From Paractinoplanes rishiriensis (GTDB taxonomy: Bacteria > Actinomycetota > Actinomycetes > Mycobacteriales > Micromonosporaceae), in NCBI RefSeq assembly GCF_016862375.1, contig NZ_BOMV01000073.1:62001-126000 (forward strand): a stretch of 64,000 nucleotides of DNA, written 5' to 3'. Both the position numbers and the translations under genes were made by a program. Below, in pieces: positions 16,941-25,409 of the stretch. Numbering within the stretch: the stretch's first letter is position 1; each line of letters starts with the position of its first letter. Below the pieces are notes generated by a model, which worked only from the letters and a program-made list of their open reading frames with translations, was not told the DNA's origin and did no database searches.

Positions 16941-17818
16941 CACGGCTCGCCAGCATCATGCGGTCTCAGCTGCCGAGGCATCGAGAACTCTCCGGCGCGG
17001 CCCTGGTCAGCACAGCCGGGGCATCGCTCCGTGGTACCACCATGTCGGGGTTTGACGAACATTCCGACATAGATGTAGTTCTCCTGCTGGAAGGCGAAGC
17101 CTGCCTCGACCCACCCACTTGGCTTCCAGCCTTCAAATTCGTCCCGAACAACGGCGCTTCCCGCCGCGAATTTAACGTATTTCCCCTATGCGAACACTGC
17201 GAGAATGGGACCGCATCAGGGTGGCCGGACGAGCAGCTCTATGCCTACCAGATCGGTTACCATCTCCTCTTCGAAAGGACGGAGCCCAACCTAGGTGATC
17301 TTGTAGAGCGTCGGCTTCGTCAGTTCAGGAGTTCAGCCGGTGATCGTTTGGCCACCGCATATGCCCGTGGGACGATCGCGCTGCGGAAGCAGTCCACCCG
17401 CTGCCTTGCCCGACACGACGAGGTTGGAGCGGACATTGTGGCCGGCGACGGTTTCCGCCTTCTGAGCGCGTGCAGTTTCCTGGCCCGAGGGCTGGTACCG
17501 CCGCCCGCGAAGTGGTTGCACAGGCGCCTGGTGGACGTTGATGCGCCCGCCAGCGAGATGCTTGAACGTTCGCGGTCTACCAGGTCCTCGTCTCCGGACT
17601 TCACGACGCTTGCAGAGGACTGGATCGGCTATCTTGCCGAGACTTCCGGGGTGGACTTTGACGCTTGCTACGCCAGGTGGATCGCTTCCTCTAACCGGCA
17701 GTTGGGGCGGGTTACCGACGCGGCGGTCCCACCCTCAAGCGGAAGGGGCGCGGCAGGCGACAGGCGGGCAATGAGCACTCGGGCCCTCTTCGGGCCCGAT
17801 GCCCATCACGACAGATGA
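16919..17818 (+). CDS. Nucleotidyltransferase-fold protein
   Basis: Encodes 299 aa. GTG 16919 lies inside the sulfotransferase 3' end (22-bp overlap). The pol-beta-type nucleotidyltransferase motif is STAGASLRGTTMSGFDEHSD (31-50) with Asp50 and Asp52 of SDIDVVLL as metal ligands; the third acidic residue may lie in RREFNVFPL. A helical C-terminal domain follows (about 130-260). Members transfer AMP or another nucleotide to small molecules or proteins (antibiotic adenylylation, MNT-type antitoxins). As third gene in a tight run with dioxygenase and sulfotransferase it is more likely metabolic than a toxin-antitoxin part. The 3' end overlaps murL (convergent) by 13 bp. Confidence 0.7.
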   Translation: MDEGTEIARLASIMRSQLPRHRELSGAALVSTAGASLRGTTMSGFDEHSDIDVVLLLEGEACLDPPTWLPAFKFVPNNGASRREFNVFPLCEHCENGTASGWPDEQLYAYQIGYHLLFERTEPNLGDLVERRLRQFRSSAGDRLATAYARGTIALRKQSTRCLARHDEVGADIVAGDGFRLLSACSFLARGLVPPPAKWLHRRLVDVDAPASEMLERSRSTRSSSPDFTTLAEDWIGYLAETSGVDFDACYARWIASSNRQLGRVTDAAVPPSSGRGAAGDRRAMSTRALFGPDAHHDR

Positions 17819-19110
17819 TCGAGCAGTGCGGCTGCATCCGACGGGACGGCGTCTGGGTAGGCCACGCGGATAGGATCGACTGCGTGGGTCAGCAGGTCTG
17901 TCCGGCCGAGTTCCTTCACCACAGCGTCGCCACTCCAGGCAGCCATGCCGGACAGTTGTTTCATGCACCATCTCGCCTCGTCGGACGTGCCGACACACTC
18001 TAAGGCGAAATCCGGCCCGATGCCGAGCAGGCGAGCGAAGGTGGGAGTCAAAGTCTCGTCGGCCAGCATGTTTCTTCCGAACATGCCGATGAGCGTCTGG
18101 CGGTCCATTGCAGGCGCCAGCGCTAGGAAAACGAACGCGCACTTTTCGCATTCGCAGCACCAGGACGGCGGCGTCGCAAGGCCGCGCTTCTCGATGGTGT
18201 AGGCGCGATTGCAGCTGCAGATCTCGTTGAAGTATTGAGGGTAGTTCGCGAACAACTGGCAGACGCGTACTTCCGAAAAGCGCCGAATCAAGGAGTAGTA
18301 GCGGAGCTCGGGGCCCATCGTGGCCGCGAGCGCACGCTGGAGCAGGCGTTCAAAGTCGATGCCCTTGGAATACTGGTGATTGACGTCTATTCCTCGCCAT
18401 GTCCCTGTTGGAACCGACGCCGAACCTTCATTTGAGAAGACTACGTCCCGGTATCCGTAGGACGCTGCCGCGATCAACGCCGCAACTGAGTTGATCGCAG
18501 TAACCGGTATATGCCCGTTCAACGCCCCTTTCTGGTTCAGCTCTAGTAGTTGTTTATCGATTTTCCGCTCCACAAAGATCGCATCTACCTGGGCGACTTC
18601 AATCGTCCGCCGGGTATAACGAGTCGGGTTGATGGTGAACGCCACCACGGGCCATCCCGAGGACCGGAGAACCTCTAGGCTGACAACCGAGTCCTTTCCG
18701 CCGCCTACCGCGACAAACGCGCCAGGCGTACGGGGAACGTAGCTGTCGTGCTCGACGCGCCGATCAACGACCGGCCTGAAAGCAAACTCGGGCAGCTGAG
18801 GGTCGAGACGATTCGTGAAGAAGAACTCCGCTAGGCCGTCGTAGTAGACGCCACGAGCAATTTTAGCGAATACTTCTGGAATACCTTTGACGACTGGCGG
18901 CAGGAAAGCCTTATAGTATGAGACTCCTGCAAGCGTCAGGAGGAGATCGTAAAGCTGACTTAGGCGGGGAGCCGCCTGGCTCAGATCAAAATCAGCAGGA
19001 AACGTAAATCGTTCGACGAACGTGTGCGAGTCAATCTTATAAGTAAGTTCGAGTGTTTGACCCTCCGCGCGCCAGCCTTCGAGGATCAGCATATCGGCAC
19101 GGCTGCTCAT
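17806..19110 (-). CDS. murL: MurL-type UDP-MurNAc-L-Ala-L-Glu epimerase homologue
   Basis: Encodes 434 aa, close to the usual MurL length. Diagnostic blocks are present in order: AGVSYYKAFLPP (61-72), DGLAEFFFTNRL (91-102), the PP-loop-like VGGGKDSVVSLE (135-146), ELNQKGALNGHIPVTAI (190-206), FSNEGSAS (225-232), VNHQYSKG (243-250) and a C-terminal Cys cluster (298, 300, 318, 319, 321, 324) before VFLALAP. MurL epimerises the terminal L-Glu of UDP-MurNAc-L-Ala-L-Glu in an ATP-dependent reaction, replacing glutamate racemase, and normally works with MurD2. No MurD-like gene is near, so a resistance or natural-product role is possible. Convergent with the nucleotidyltransferase gene. Clearly lower in GC than the backbone. 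Confidence 0.75.
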   Translation of the reverse strand: MSSRADMLILEGWRAEGQTLELTYKIDSHTFVERFTFPADFDLSQAAPRLSQLYDLLLTLAGVSYYKAFLPPVVKGIPEVFAKIARGVYYDGLAEFFFTNRLDPQLPEFAFRPVVDRRVEHDSYVPRTPGAFVAVGGGKDSVVSLEVLRSSGWPVVAFTINPTRYTRRTIEVAQVDAIFVERKIDKQLLELNQKGALNGHIPVTAINSVAALIAAASYGYRDVVFSNEGSASVPTGTWRGIDVNHQYSKGIDFERLLQRALAATMGPELRYYSLIRRFSEVRVCQLFANYPQYFNEICSCNRAYTIEKRGLATPPSWCCECEKCAFVFLALAPAMDRQTLIGMFGRNMLADETLTPTFARLLGIGPDFALECVGTSDEARWCMKQLSGMAAWSGDAVVKELGRTDLLTHAVDPIRVAYPDAVPSDAAALLDHLS

Positions 19111-19323
19111 TTCGAGAGCCTACCAAGGCCGAGGTAGGTCGAACCCGGGCGGACCGTCCACACCGCGTGACCGGGCTCGCGCCGTGACGCCGTCCCACTG
19201 ACAGGGGGTAGCGGGTTGAAGCCTCCCGTCGCGTGAAAGGTGCTGCCCGTGTCAAGCTGTCACGGAGTCACCGCGCGGTAGGCCCCGCTTCTGCTCGGGC
19301 ATGCCGGGCGGTGTGAGGGGGTG

Positions 19324-21027
19324 TCAAGCTGTGGTGGTGGATGCGTCGCGTCGCCATGGGCGGGCCGCACCGGAGGTTGCTGCCGGGTTGCCGGCTGACC
19401 CGGACGCGGTGGAGTTGATCCTCACCGATGAGGCGCCCGAAGCGCCGTCGGTGGATGGGTCGCCGCGTGTGCGGTTGGCGGAGCGGATCGTGCAACGGTT
19501 GGCCGATCCACCGCCGGGGCTGGCCAACGAGCCGTTGCCGGAGGAGATCGACGCGTCCGTGAATGACGTTCCGGGTCTGCCGGACGTGGTAGCGGACGCC
19601 CCCGGAGTCACCGCGATGTGGTCTGCCGGGGCGGTTTGGGTTTCACGTGGCCGGGGCGGTGTGGTGGTCCGAGTCCACGCCCCGCAATGGAGTCTGATGT
19701 TCCGCCTCGGTGGCCGGGTGCTGGTGGTGTTGGACGCTGCCCCGCACACCGCGTGGCGTATCGACCGGGATCGGGCATGGACGCATGAGGTGCGGTCGAT
19801 GATCGACGGGGTGATGCGCGAGATCGACCGGCACGCGTTGGACGACTCTGCTAGCTGAACGGGGCTGCTGATACGCCCCCGCCCGCCATCTTTGCGATGG
19901 CGGGCGGGGGCGTTGTGCTGCTTGGTCGCCGGGGCCGGGGTTGGGGGCGGGCGTTGCCGGGCGGGCCGGGTGCTGTCGTCGGTGCCGTCTTGCTCGGTGT
20001 TGGCGCCTTGGGCGGCGCTGTTGTGGTTGCTGTTGTTCTGGTCGGGTTTGCGGTAGTCGGCGGGGTCGTCGTAAATGGTGCGCACGCGTGTCCGGGCGCG
20101 TTCCAGTCTGCCGCGTAGTGCCTGGTCGGTGCGGTTGCCGACCTCGGCGGGCAGGCTGGCCCGCACGGCGGTGAAGGCTTCCTGCTGTGTCCAGCCGCCG
20201 ACGTAGGCGTGCGCCAACAGCGACCCGTCGAGCCGGTTGAGTCGGCCCTCGCGGACCAGCCCGGCCAGCACGATCAGCGGGTCGCCGTGGTGCAGGCGGC
20301 CGGGCGTCGAGTGGTGTTCCCGTGCGGCCGACCCCTCGATGTGGCGGGTGCCCTCCTCCTCGGGCTCCTCCGTGTGTGGCGCGGTGGATCGGCGGGTTCG
20401 GCGGAACGCGGCGTAGTTGATCCGGTCCATGATCCGAACGAACATGTACGGGCCGGTGATGTCGAACGTCTCCGACTGGATGCCGGTTTCGTCGTCGGTG
20501 TCGGCCCGCTCGGGGGTGTCGGGCGTTTCCTCGGCGTAGTCGATGGGTTCGCCGGCCATCAGCTCCACCAACCGGGCGATCATGTCGCTGTGGATCAGCG
20601 GCCGAATCCGCGGTGGGGTGTAGTTGGGGATCAGCTTGCGCATCCCGTTGACGGCCATGCCGGCGGCGACGGTGAGCCAGTCGCCGCGTTCGGCGCGGGC
20701 ACGCGCGGCGACATACCACCACACCCGGTCCGCGACGGTGTGCCCGTCCACTATCCATCCCGCCGGGTTCCTGGTGCTGTTGTCCGACCGGTACTTGATC
20801 TGCGTGCGGACGGCGAGCGGGGTCATCGGGGTGTCGTGGTCTGCGCCGAGCAGCGACGCGGGCAGTCGGGGTGCGGCGGGGCGGAGTTGTTCGGACAGAT
20901 CGAGGAATGCTTGGTCGATGCGACCGAACGGGGTTTCGTCGCGTTCGGGGATGGGGTTGTCACGTTCCCGTTGGCTGGTGACGTACACGGCGGCGCTGTC
21001 CTTCCCCCGTCTGTGGGTGAACAGCAC
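19324..21027 (-). CDS. Element-encoded hypothetical protein with HTH-like segment (3' end uncertain)
   Basis: Start GTG 21027 is set by GGGGAGG about 9 bases upstream. Residues 1-360 look real: DRVWWYVAARARAERGDWL, then TFDITGPYMFVRIMDRINYAAFRRTRR, and RLDGSLLAHAYVGGWTQQEAF, which resembles a sigma-like helix-turn-helix. After about residue 385 the frame crosses the terminator hairpin and runs antisense to the 19331 gene as low-complexity sequence to 19324, so the true stop was probably lost by a frameshift near 19900; another frame meets TAG just past the hairpin. Family not recognised; perhaps a regulatory or replication protein. Confidence 0.5.
   Translation of the reverse strand: MLFTHRRGKDSAAVYVTSQRERDNPIPERDETPFGRIDQAFLDLSEQLRPAAPRLPASLLGADHDTPMTPLAVRTQIKYRSDNSTRNPAGWIVDGHTVADRVWWYVAARARAERGDWLTVAAGMAVNGMRKLIPNYTPPRIRPLIHSDMIARLVELMAGEPIDYAEETPDTPERADTDDETGIQSETFDITGPYMFVRIMDRINYAAFRRTRRSTAPHTEEPEEEGTRHIEGSAAREHHSTPGRLHHGDPLIVLAGLVREGRLNRLDGSLLAHAYVGGWTQQEAFTAVRASLPAEVGNRTDQALRGRLERARTRVRTIYDDPADYRKPDQNNSNHNSAAQGANTEQDGTDDSTRPARQRPPPTPAPATKQHNAPARHRKDGGRGRISSPVQLAESSNACRSISRITPSIIDRTSCVHARSRSIRHAVCGAASNTTSTRPPRRNIRLHCGAWTRTTTPPRPRETQTAPADHIAVTPGASATTSGRPGTSFTDASISSGNGSLASPGGGSANRCTIRSANRTRGDPSTDGASGASSVRINSTASGSAGNPAATSGAARPWRRDASTTTA
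19331..19858 (+). CDS. Hypothetical protein
   Basis: Encodes 175 aa from GTG 19331, with GAGGGGGTG upstream (ATG 19301 in frame is less well served). Balanced composition and a folded-looking C-terminal half (VTAMWSAGAVWVSRGRGG, LMFRLGGRVLVVLD, then a helix TAWRIDRDRAW) support a real gene. No family recognised. It is followed 16 bp later by a perfect hairpin terminator. The opposite strand is also open here as the tail of the next gene, but that translation is a Ser/Thr/Arg-rich shadow, so this strand is preferred. A 12-bp repeat GTGTCAAGCTGT occurs at 19249 and 19322. Confidence 0.6.
   Translation: MVVDASRRHGRAAPEVAAGLPADPDAVELILTDEAPEAPSVDGSPRVRLAERIVQRLADPPPGLANEPLPEEIDASVNDVPGLPDVVADAPGVTAMWSAGAVWVSRGRGGVVVRVHAPQWSLMFRLGGRVLVVLDAAPHTAWRIDRDRAWTHEVRSMIDGVMREIDRHALDDSAS
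19874..19912. terminator. Perfect 17-bp stem hairpin, probable bidirectional terminator
   Basis: Arms 19874-19890 and 19896-19912 are exact inverted repeats (CGCCCCCGCCCGCCATC) with a 5-nt loop. It lies between the plus-strand gene ending at 19858 and the 3' region of the minus-strand gene, suiting a shared terminator, and argues that the minus-strand protein should end near here. Confidence 0.75.
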
Positions 21028-21378
21028 GCCGGAACACCTCCCCGTGGTGGCGCGCATCGGCGGGCGCCCGGGTGAAGGTCGAGCGTTCCGGCGAGCTGCG
21101 GAACTACGCCGGAACGACAAAGGCGAACACCACCCGACCCGTGCGCCCGTTTCGGGGCCGCCCGGCGGGGAAGTGTTCGCGGACGCTCATCCCACCACGC
21201 CTACCACCGCGCTAGCAACAGCTTAACCACGCTGGGCCGCTGATTCGATCACGCGCCGCGACCCCCGGAAGCCACCGGAACAAGAATCTTGGAAAAGTTC
21301 GGTGGGCCGTGTGGGATCTGCCCCGGACGGCTTCCAACTATCTAATAGAGGTGGTCGCACCCACGGCGGTTCGCTCGG

Positions 21379-22143
21379 CTACCGCCGGGTGTTCCGGCGG
21401 CGGTTTCTGCCGGAGCGCCACGGTTGCCGGGGGCGCGGACCGCCGGTCCGGTAGCGGGCGATGCCCCCAGCGACCATGCCGCGCCCGAACGCGGTGAACA
21501 GGTCGGCCACGGGGTCGCGCCCGGGATCGGCCATCCGTAGCCCGGAGGCGATCAACACGGTGATCTGTCGTTGCCGTTCGGCAATAGCGGTCCATTCGGG
21601 ACCGCCGACGCTCGGCCCCCGGTACGGCTCGTACCCGTCGCGGTCGATGACCAGCAAAGCGTCGGGTGTGCCGTAGGCGGTCAGTCCGGCAATCTTCGGG
21701 ACGGCGGTCGTCAGGTCGCTGACCGGTGCGAAACCGTCGTGCAGGGCGGTGGCGATCAACGCGTCGATGGTGTCGCCGTTCTCGGTGCGCCACGACTCGG
21801 CGACGTTGGCACTGACGACGAGCACGGCGCGCGGATCGTGGTCGGTGACCAGACCGAATGCGCGCATCGGCACGTCCGCCGGCAAACCGACGTCGATGGT
21901 GTCGATGACCTGAGCGCCGCTGCACGCCGGGTGCGCGAAGTTGATCACTAGTTTGGTCTGTCCGGCGCCGTTGCCCGTGCGCCGAATCACTACGGCGGCC
22001 GGTTCCTCGACGAGCCAGCCGCGCTGTCCGCAGATCGTGCACCGATAGGTGCTGATCTTGACGTCGGCGAGTGTGGCCCGTGTCTGGGCGGGGCCGCCGA
22101 GAGCGGCTACTACCTCGGACGTGATCAGCAACCTCGCCCCCAT
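21379..22143 (-). CDS. Zinc-ribbon-like hypothetical protein (paralogue of 25410 gene)
   Basis: Encodes 254 aa from ATG 22143 (MGARLLITSEVVAALGG). Residues about 32-80 carry a putative metal site: YRCTICGQRGW, then after two strands INFAHPACSG, a C-x-x-C...H-x-x-C arrangement. The remainder is alpha/beta with AVLVVSANV, TENGDTIDALIATAL and a C-terminal VLIASGLRMAD helix. The gene at 25410 has the same layout and spacing, so the two are distant paralogues flanking the transfer genes, one divergent and one downstream. No family recognised; a role in transfer is by position only. The stretch 21028-21378 is non-coding, probably with the minus-strand promoter for the preceding gene. Confidence 0.6.
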   Translation of the reverse strand: MGARLLITSEVVAALGGPAQTRATLADVKISTYRCTICGQRGWLVEEPAAVVIRRTGNGAGQTKLVINFAHPACSGAQVIDTIDVGLPADVPMRAFGLVTDHDPRAVLVVSANVAESWRTENGDTIDALIATALHDGFAPVSDLTTAVPKIAGLTAYGTPDALLVIDRDGYEPYRGPSVGGPEWTAIAERQRQITVLIASGLRMADPGRDPVADLFTAFGRGMVAGGIARYRTGGPRPRQPWRSGRNRRRNTRR

Positions 22144-22271
22144 GGGCGGCAACGCTACCGCGTCCGGCGCCGCCCGACCGGCCCGGTTACCGCCGCGTCC
22201 CCTGTCCACCCGCCCGGGCAACCGCCCGGCGGGCGTTTCGTCGTGCCCGACCGTTCACCCGGAGGTCTGCT

Positions 22272-23786
22272 ATGCCTGCCCCATCCCTACCCGCTGTCCT
22301 GTCCCTACCCGCTGTCCTGTCCCTACTCGCTCTCCTGTCCCTACTGGCTGTCCTGTCCTTGCCCGCCGTGATCCGGCGGGCGTTGGCGTTTCTCGGAGGT
22401 GACACGATGATCCATCTGTTGGTGACCGCTGACGGCTGCCCCACCCGGGCCGCCGACAGCGGCACCGATCCGGTAACCCGCCTCGGCTGCACGGTGTCCG
22501 GCGCGGGTGACTGGCTGACTCTCGTGCCGGGCCGGCTGGCGCATTGGGCCGCGGTGTCGTGGCCGTGGCTGCTGGCCTCTGCGCTTGTGGTCCTGGTCGC
22601 CACGCTGGCGGTGCGGGCCGTGTATCGCCGTGCGTGGCGGCGTGCGGTCCGCCGGGGCTACTGGGTGCAGCTCACCCCGCCCCGGGTGCTCGACCCCTTG
22701 CAGTCGGGCAACGTTTGGCGGCTGCTGGCCGGGTTGGCGCGCCGTGCCCGTGCGGGACAGCGGCTGGCCCGCCCACCCCTGGCTTTTGAGGTGTACGCCT
22801 CGGGCGGGCACCTGATCGCGGGGCTGTGGCTGCCCCGTTGGGTGCCGCTCGCTGTGGTGCTGGACGAGGTGGCGCGGGCCTGGCCCGGCGTGCGCGCACA
22901 ACGGCGTACCCCGCCGGTCGTGGCCGCATCCGAACAGTGGCGGGTGGCCGGGTACCGGCTGGCCGCTACCGGTTCGGACCTGGTGCCGTTGACCGACGAC
23001 CCCCGGCCCGCCGGGCGTCGGGTAGGCGGTACGGCTGACTCCGACCCATTGCGGCCGGTGCTGGCCGCGCTCGGACGGCCGGACGGTCCGGCCGTGCTGC
23101 AAGTCCTCGCCCGACCGGCGACCGGTAAGCGCCTCGCCGCGCTCGGGCACGCCGCCCGGTACGGGCCGACGGTGCGTAAGACTGCCGGGCGGCGGCTGGC
23201 CGACGGGTTCGCCGCCGTGGTGTTGGGCGCGGCCCGGCTGCTGCTGGACCTGATCACCGAACTGATCAGCAGCGGTCCTGCCCGGTCGACGCGTTCCAAC
23301 GGCGGGGCGCAGCGGCAGCGCCCGGCCGACCCGCTCACCACGCGGGCGATGCGCGACGCGGCCGACAAGTTGGCCGACGGGCCGCACCTGCTCGCCACCG
23401 TCCGCGTAGGGGCGGCCCGCCCGGATACCGGGTTCGCGGTGACCGCCGCGCGGTCGCTCGCCGATGGGTTCGTCACCGCGTCACGCAGGTTGCGGCCGGT
23501 GCGGCTACGGCGGGCCGCAATCCGGCTGGCGGATCGGTGGGCGGGCCGCGGTGACTGGCTGCTGTGCACCTCGGCCGAACTGGGCGTGCTGGCGCACCTG
23601 CCCGCCGACCCGGCCCGGTACGGGTTCGACACCGCCGCGCTGACCCGCACCCCGCCGACCAGTGCCCGCCGGGCGGGGCCGGAACACAGCTCGGCGCGCG
23701 GACCGGGCTGGACCCGGCACGGCTGGACCGACCCGCCGAACAGCGATCCCGACGACCGGTCCGAGGGCTGGGAGGAGAGCGCATGA
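22272..23786 (+). CDS. Membrane protein of the transfer apparatus
   Basis: Encodes 504 aa from ATG 22272, which has GGAGGT upstream. A second in-frame start, ATG 22407, has an even better GGAGGTGA, so two isoforms with or without the repeat-built hydrophobic N-terminus are possible. A firm membrane helix lies at about 92-116 (WLLASALVVLVATLAV), then a long soluble alpha/beta region (VQLTPPRVLDPLQSGNVWRL, LAFEVYASGGHLIAGLWLP). Such a protein directly before a VirD4/TraG-like ATPase is a recurrent pair on actinobacterial elements and probably forms the membrane platform for it. The stop overlaps the ATPase start (ATGA, 23783-23786). The exact family was not recognised. Confidence 0.6.
   Translation: MPAPSLPAVLSLPAVLSLLALLSLLAVLSLPAVIRRALAFLGGDTMIHLLVTADGCPTRAADSGTDPVTRLGCTVSGAGDWLTLVPGRLAHWAAVSWPWLLASALVVLVATLAVRAVYRRAWRRAVRRGYWVQLTPPRVLDPLQSGNVWRLLAGLARRARAGQRLARPPLAFEVYASGGHLIAGLWLPRWVPLAVVLDEVARAWPGVRAQRRTPPVVAASEQWRVAGYRLAATGSDLVPLTDDPRPAGRRVGGTADSDPLRPVLAALGRPDGPAVLQVLARPATGKRLAALGHAARYGPTVRKTAGRRLADGFAAVVLGAARLLLDLITELISSGPARSTRSNGGAQRQRPADPLTTRAMRDAADKLADGPHLLATVRVGAARPDTGFAVTAARSLADGFVTASRRLRPVRLRRAAIRLADRWAGRGDWLLCTSAELGVLAHLPADPARYGFDTAALTRTPPTSARRAGPEHSSARGPGWTRHGWTDPPNSDPDDRSEGWEESA
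22290..22361 (+). repeat. 18-bp tandem repeat, four units, in coding sequence
   Basis: Units CCCGCTGTCCTGTCCCTA at 22290 and 22308, with diverged copies at 22326 and 22344. The period is a multiple of three, so each unit adds a hydrophobic hexapeptide (LSLPAV-like) to the N-terminus of the membrane protein without changing frame. Copy number could vary by slippage. Confidence 0.8.
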
Positions 23787-25408
23787 CAGCACGGCAACCA
23801 AAGAGGAAGGCGACGGGGGGCGCGAAAGCGCCCCCCGCATTCGTGGTGCGCAAGCCCGCCCGGCTGCGCCTCGTGCCGCCGGACGCGGCGTCCCGGCAGG
23901 CGGTCAAGGCGCTCGGGTACCCGCCGATCGGTGAGCCGGAGCTGATCGGGCTCGCCCCCGAGGATGCCCGGCATCACGTGCACCTGCCCGGACCGACCGG
24001 CACCGGGAAGACCACCCTGCTGCTCAACCTCGCCCTCGCGGATGCCCGCGCGGGGCGCGGGCTGGCAGTGTTCGACCCGAAAGGCGACCTGATCCGCGAC
24101 CTGTTGGCCCGGCTGCCCGCGTCGGTGGCCCGGCGCCTCGTCCTGATCGATCCGGACGAACAGCAGGCGCCGCCGGCGTTGAACCTGTTCGACCTGGCCG
24201 ACGATCCGGAAGCCGTGGCCGACCAGCTCGTCGGAGTGATGGCGAAAGTCTGGGCGCAATACTGGGGGCCACGTACCGACGACTTGGCCCGGCACGCGGT
24301 GCTCACCCTCGCGCACGTGCCCGGCGCAACCCTGGCCGATCTGCCGGTGTTGCTCGCCGATCCGGTGTATCGGCGGCGGGTCGTGGCCGGGGTGCGGCGC
24401 AAGCTGGGGCCGGTCGGCGCGGCCGGGCTGGTCGCGTTCTGGGCCTGGTACGACTCGCTGAGCCCGGCGCAAGCGTCGGTGCAGATCGGGCCGTTGTTGT
24501 CCAAACTGCGGGCGGTGCTATCCCGGCGGTTCGCCGCTCAACTGTTCGGTGCCGGAGCGTCCACGTTCCGGCTGTCCGACATCCTCAACGGCGGCATCCT
24601 GCTCGTGCGGTTGCCGCCGTCGCTCGGCGACGACACCGTGCGGCTGGTCGGGTCGCTGCTGCTGGCGGCGCTGCTGCACACCGCCGGACAGCGGGCCGAC
24701 CTGGACGAACAGGACCGGCTCGACGCGAGCCTGATCCTGGACGAGGCGCACACCTTCCTTCACCTTCCGGTGGGCGTCGACGACGCGCTAGCCCAAGCAC
24801 GGGCGCTGCGGCTCGGGCTGGTGCTGGCGCATCAACACCTCGGCCAGTTGTCCGGGCGGATGGCTGAAGCGATCGACGCCAACGCCCGCAACAAGGTGTT
24901 CTTCTCGCTGCCGCCGAAGGACGCGCGGGACCTGGCGCACCACATGGCGCCGTACTTCGAGCCGGAAGACCTGATGCGACGCGACGCCTACGGCATCGTC
25001 TGCCGCCTCGTGATCGACGGCCGCGACGCGGAACCGTTCACCCTGGCCACCCGACCGGCGCCCCCGGCTTGGCCCGGCCGCGCCGATGTGCTGCGCGCGG
25101 CAGCGCGAGCACGCGGCCTGTCGATGGCCGACCGCGACGCCATCGCCAACGCCCGCCGGATCGGCCCGGACCGCACCCCGGCACCCACCCAACCGACCCA
25201 ACGGACCCCACCGGAGAACCCAACCGACCCAACCAGCGGCCAACCGGCCGACCCCACCCGCCCAGCGGGCAACACGCTGAGCGACCCAACCGGGCCGTTC
25301 GATCCCACCAAGGCGGACACCGACGGCCCCGCCGATCGCTTCGCCCCGGCCCCGATGCCGCGCCAACGCGGCAACCGCAACCCCTCCCGCCCTGTGAAAG
25401 GACACTGA
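23783..25408 (+). CDS. VirD4/TraG-like conjugative coupling ATPase
   Basis: Encodes 541 aa. Walker A GPTGTGKTTLL at 70-80 is followed by the characteristic VFDPKGDLIRDLL (FAST-type loop), Walker B SLILDEAH (about 315-322), and the coupling-protein C-terminal pattern LGLVLAHQHLGQL, NARNKVFFSLPPKDARDLAHH. The family hexamerises at the membrane and pumps DNA to recipient cells. The Pro/Thr-rich tail (about 460-541) is low-complexity. Translated together with the upstream membrane protein. An FtsK-type TraB, usual in AICEs, was not found, so this pair is the best candidate DNA pump of the element. Confidence 0.8.
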   Translation: MTARQPKRKATGGAKAPPAFVVRKPARLRLVPPDAASRQAVKALGYPPIGEPELIGLAPEDARHHVHLPGPTGTGKTTLLLNLALADARAGRGLAVFDPKGDLIRDLLARLPASVARRLVLIDPDEQQAPPALNLFDLADDPEAVADQLVGVMAKVWAQYWGPRTDDLARHAVLTLAHVPGATLADLPVLLADPVYRRRVVAGVRRKLGPVGAAGLVAFWAWYDSLSPAQASVQIGPLLSKLRAVLSRRFAAQLFGAGASTFRLSDILNGGILLVRLPPSLGDDTVRLVGSLLLAALLHTAGQRADLDEQDRLDASLILDEAHTFLHLPVGVDDALAQARALRLGLVLAHQHLGQLSGRMAEAIDANARNKVFFSLPPKDARDLAHHMAPYFEPEDLMRRDAYGIVCRLVIDGRDAEPFTLATRPAPPAWPGRADVLRAAARARGLSMADRDAIANARRIGPDRTPAPTQPTQRTPPENPTDPTSGQPADPTRPAGNTLSDPTGPFDPTKADTDGPADRFAPAPMPRQRGNRNPSRPVKGH

Positions 25409-25409
25409 C

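Noticed and set aside
16919..17818. Nucleotidyltransferase as antitoxin of a MNT/HEPN pair
   Set aside because: No HEPN-like small partner nearby; it overlaps a sulfotransferase gene in a metabolic-looking run.
22290..22361. Tandem repeat as a CRISPR array
   Set aside because: Units are contiguous without spacers and lie in a coding frame.
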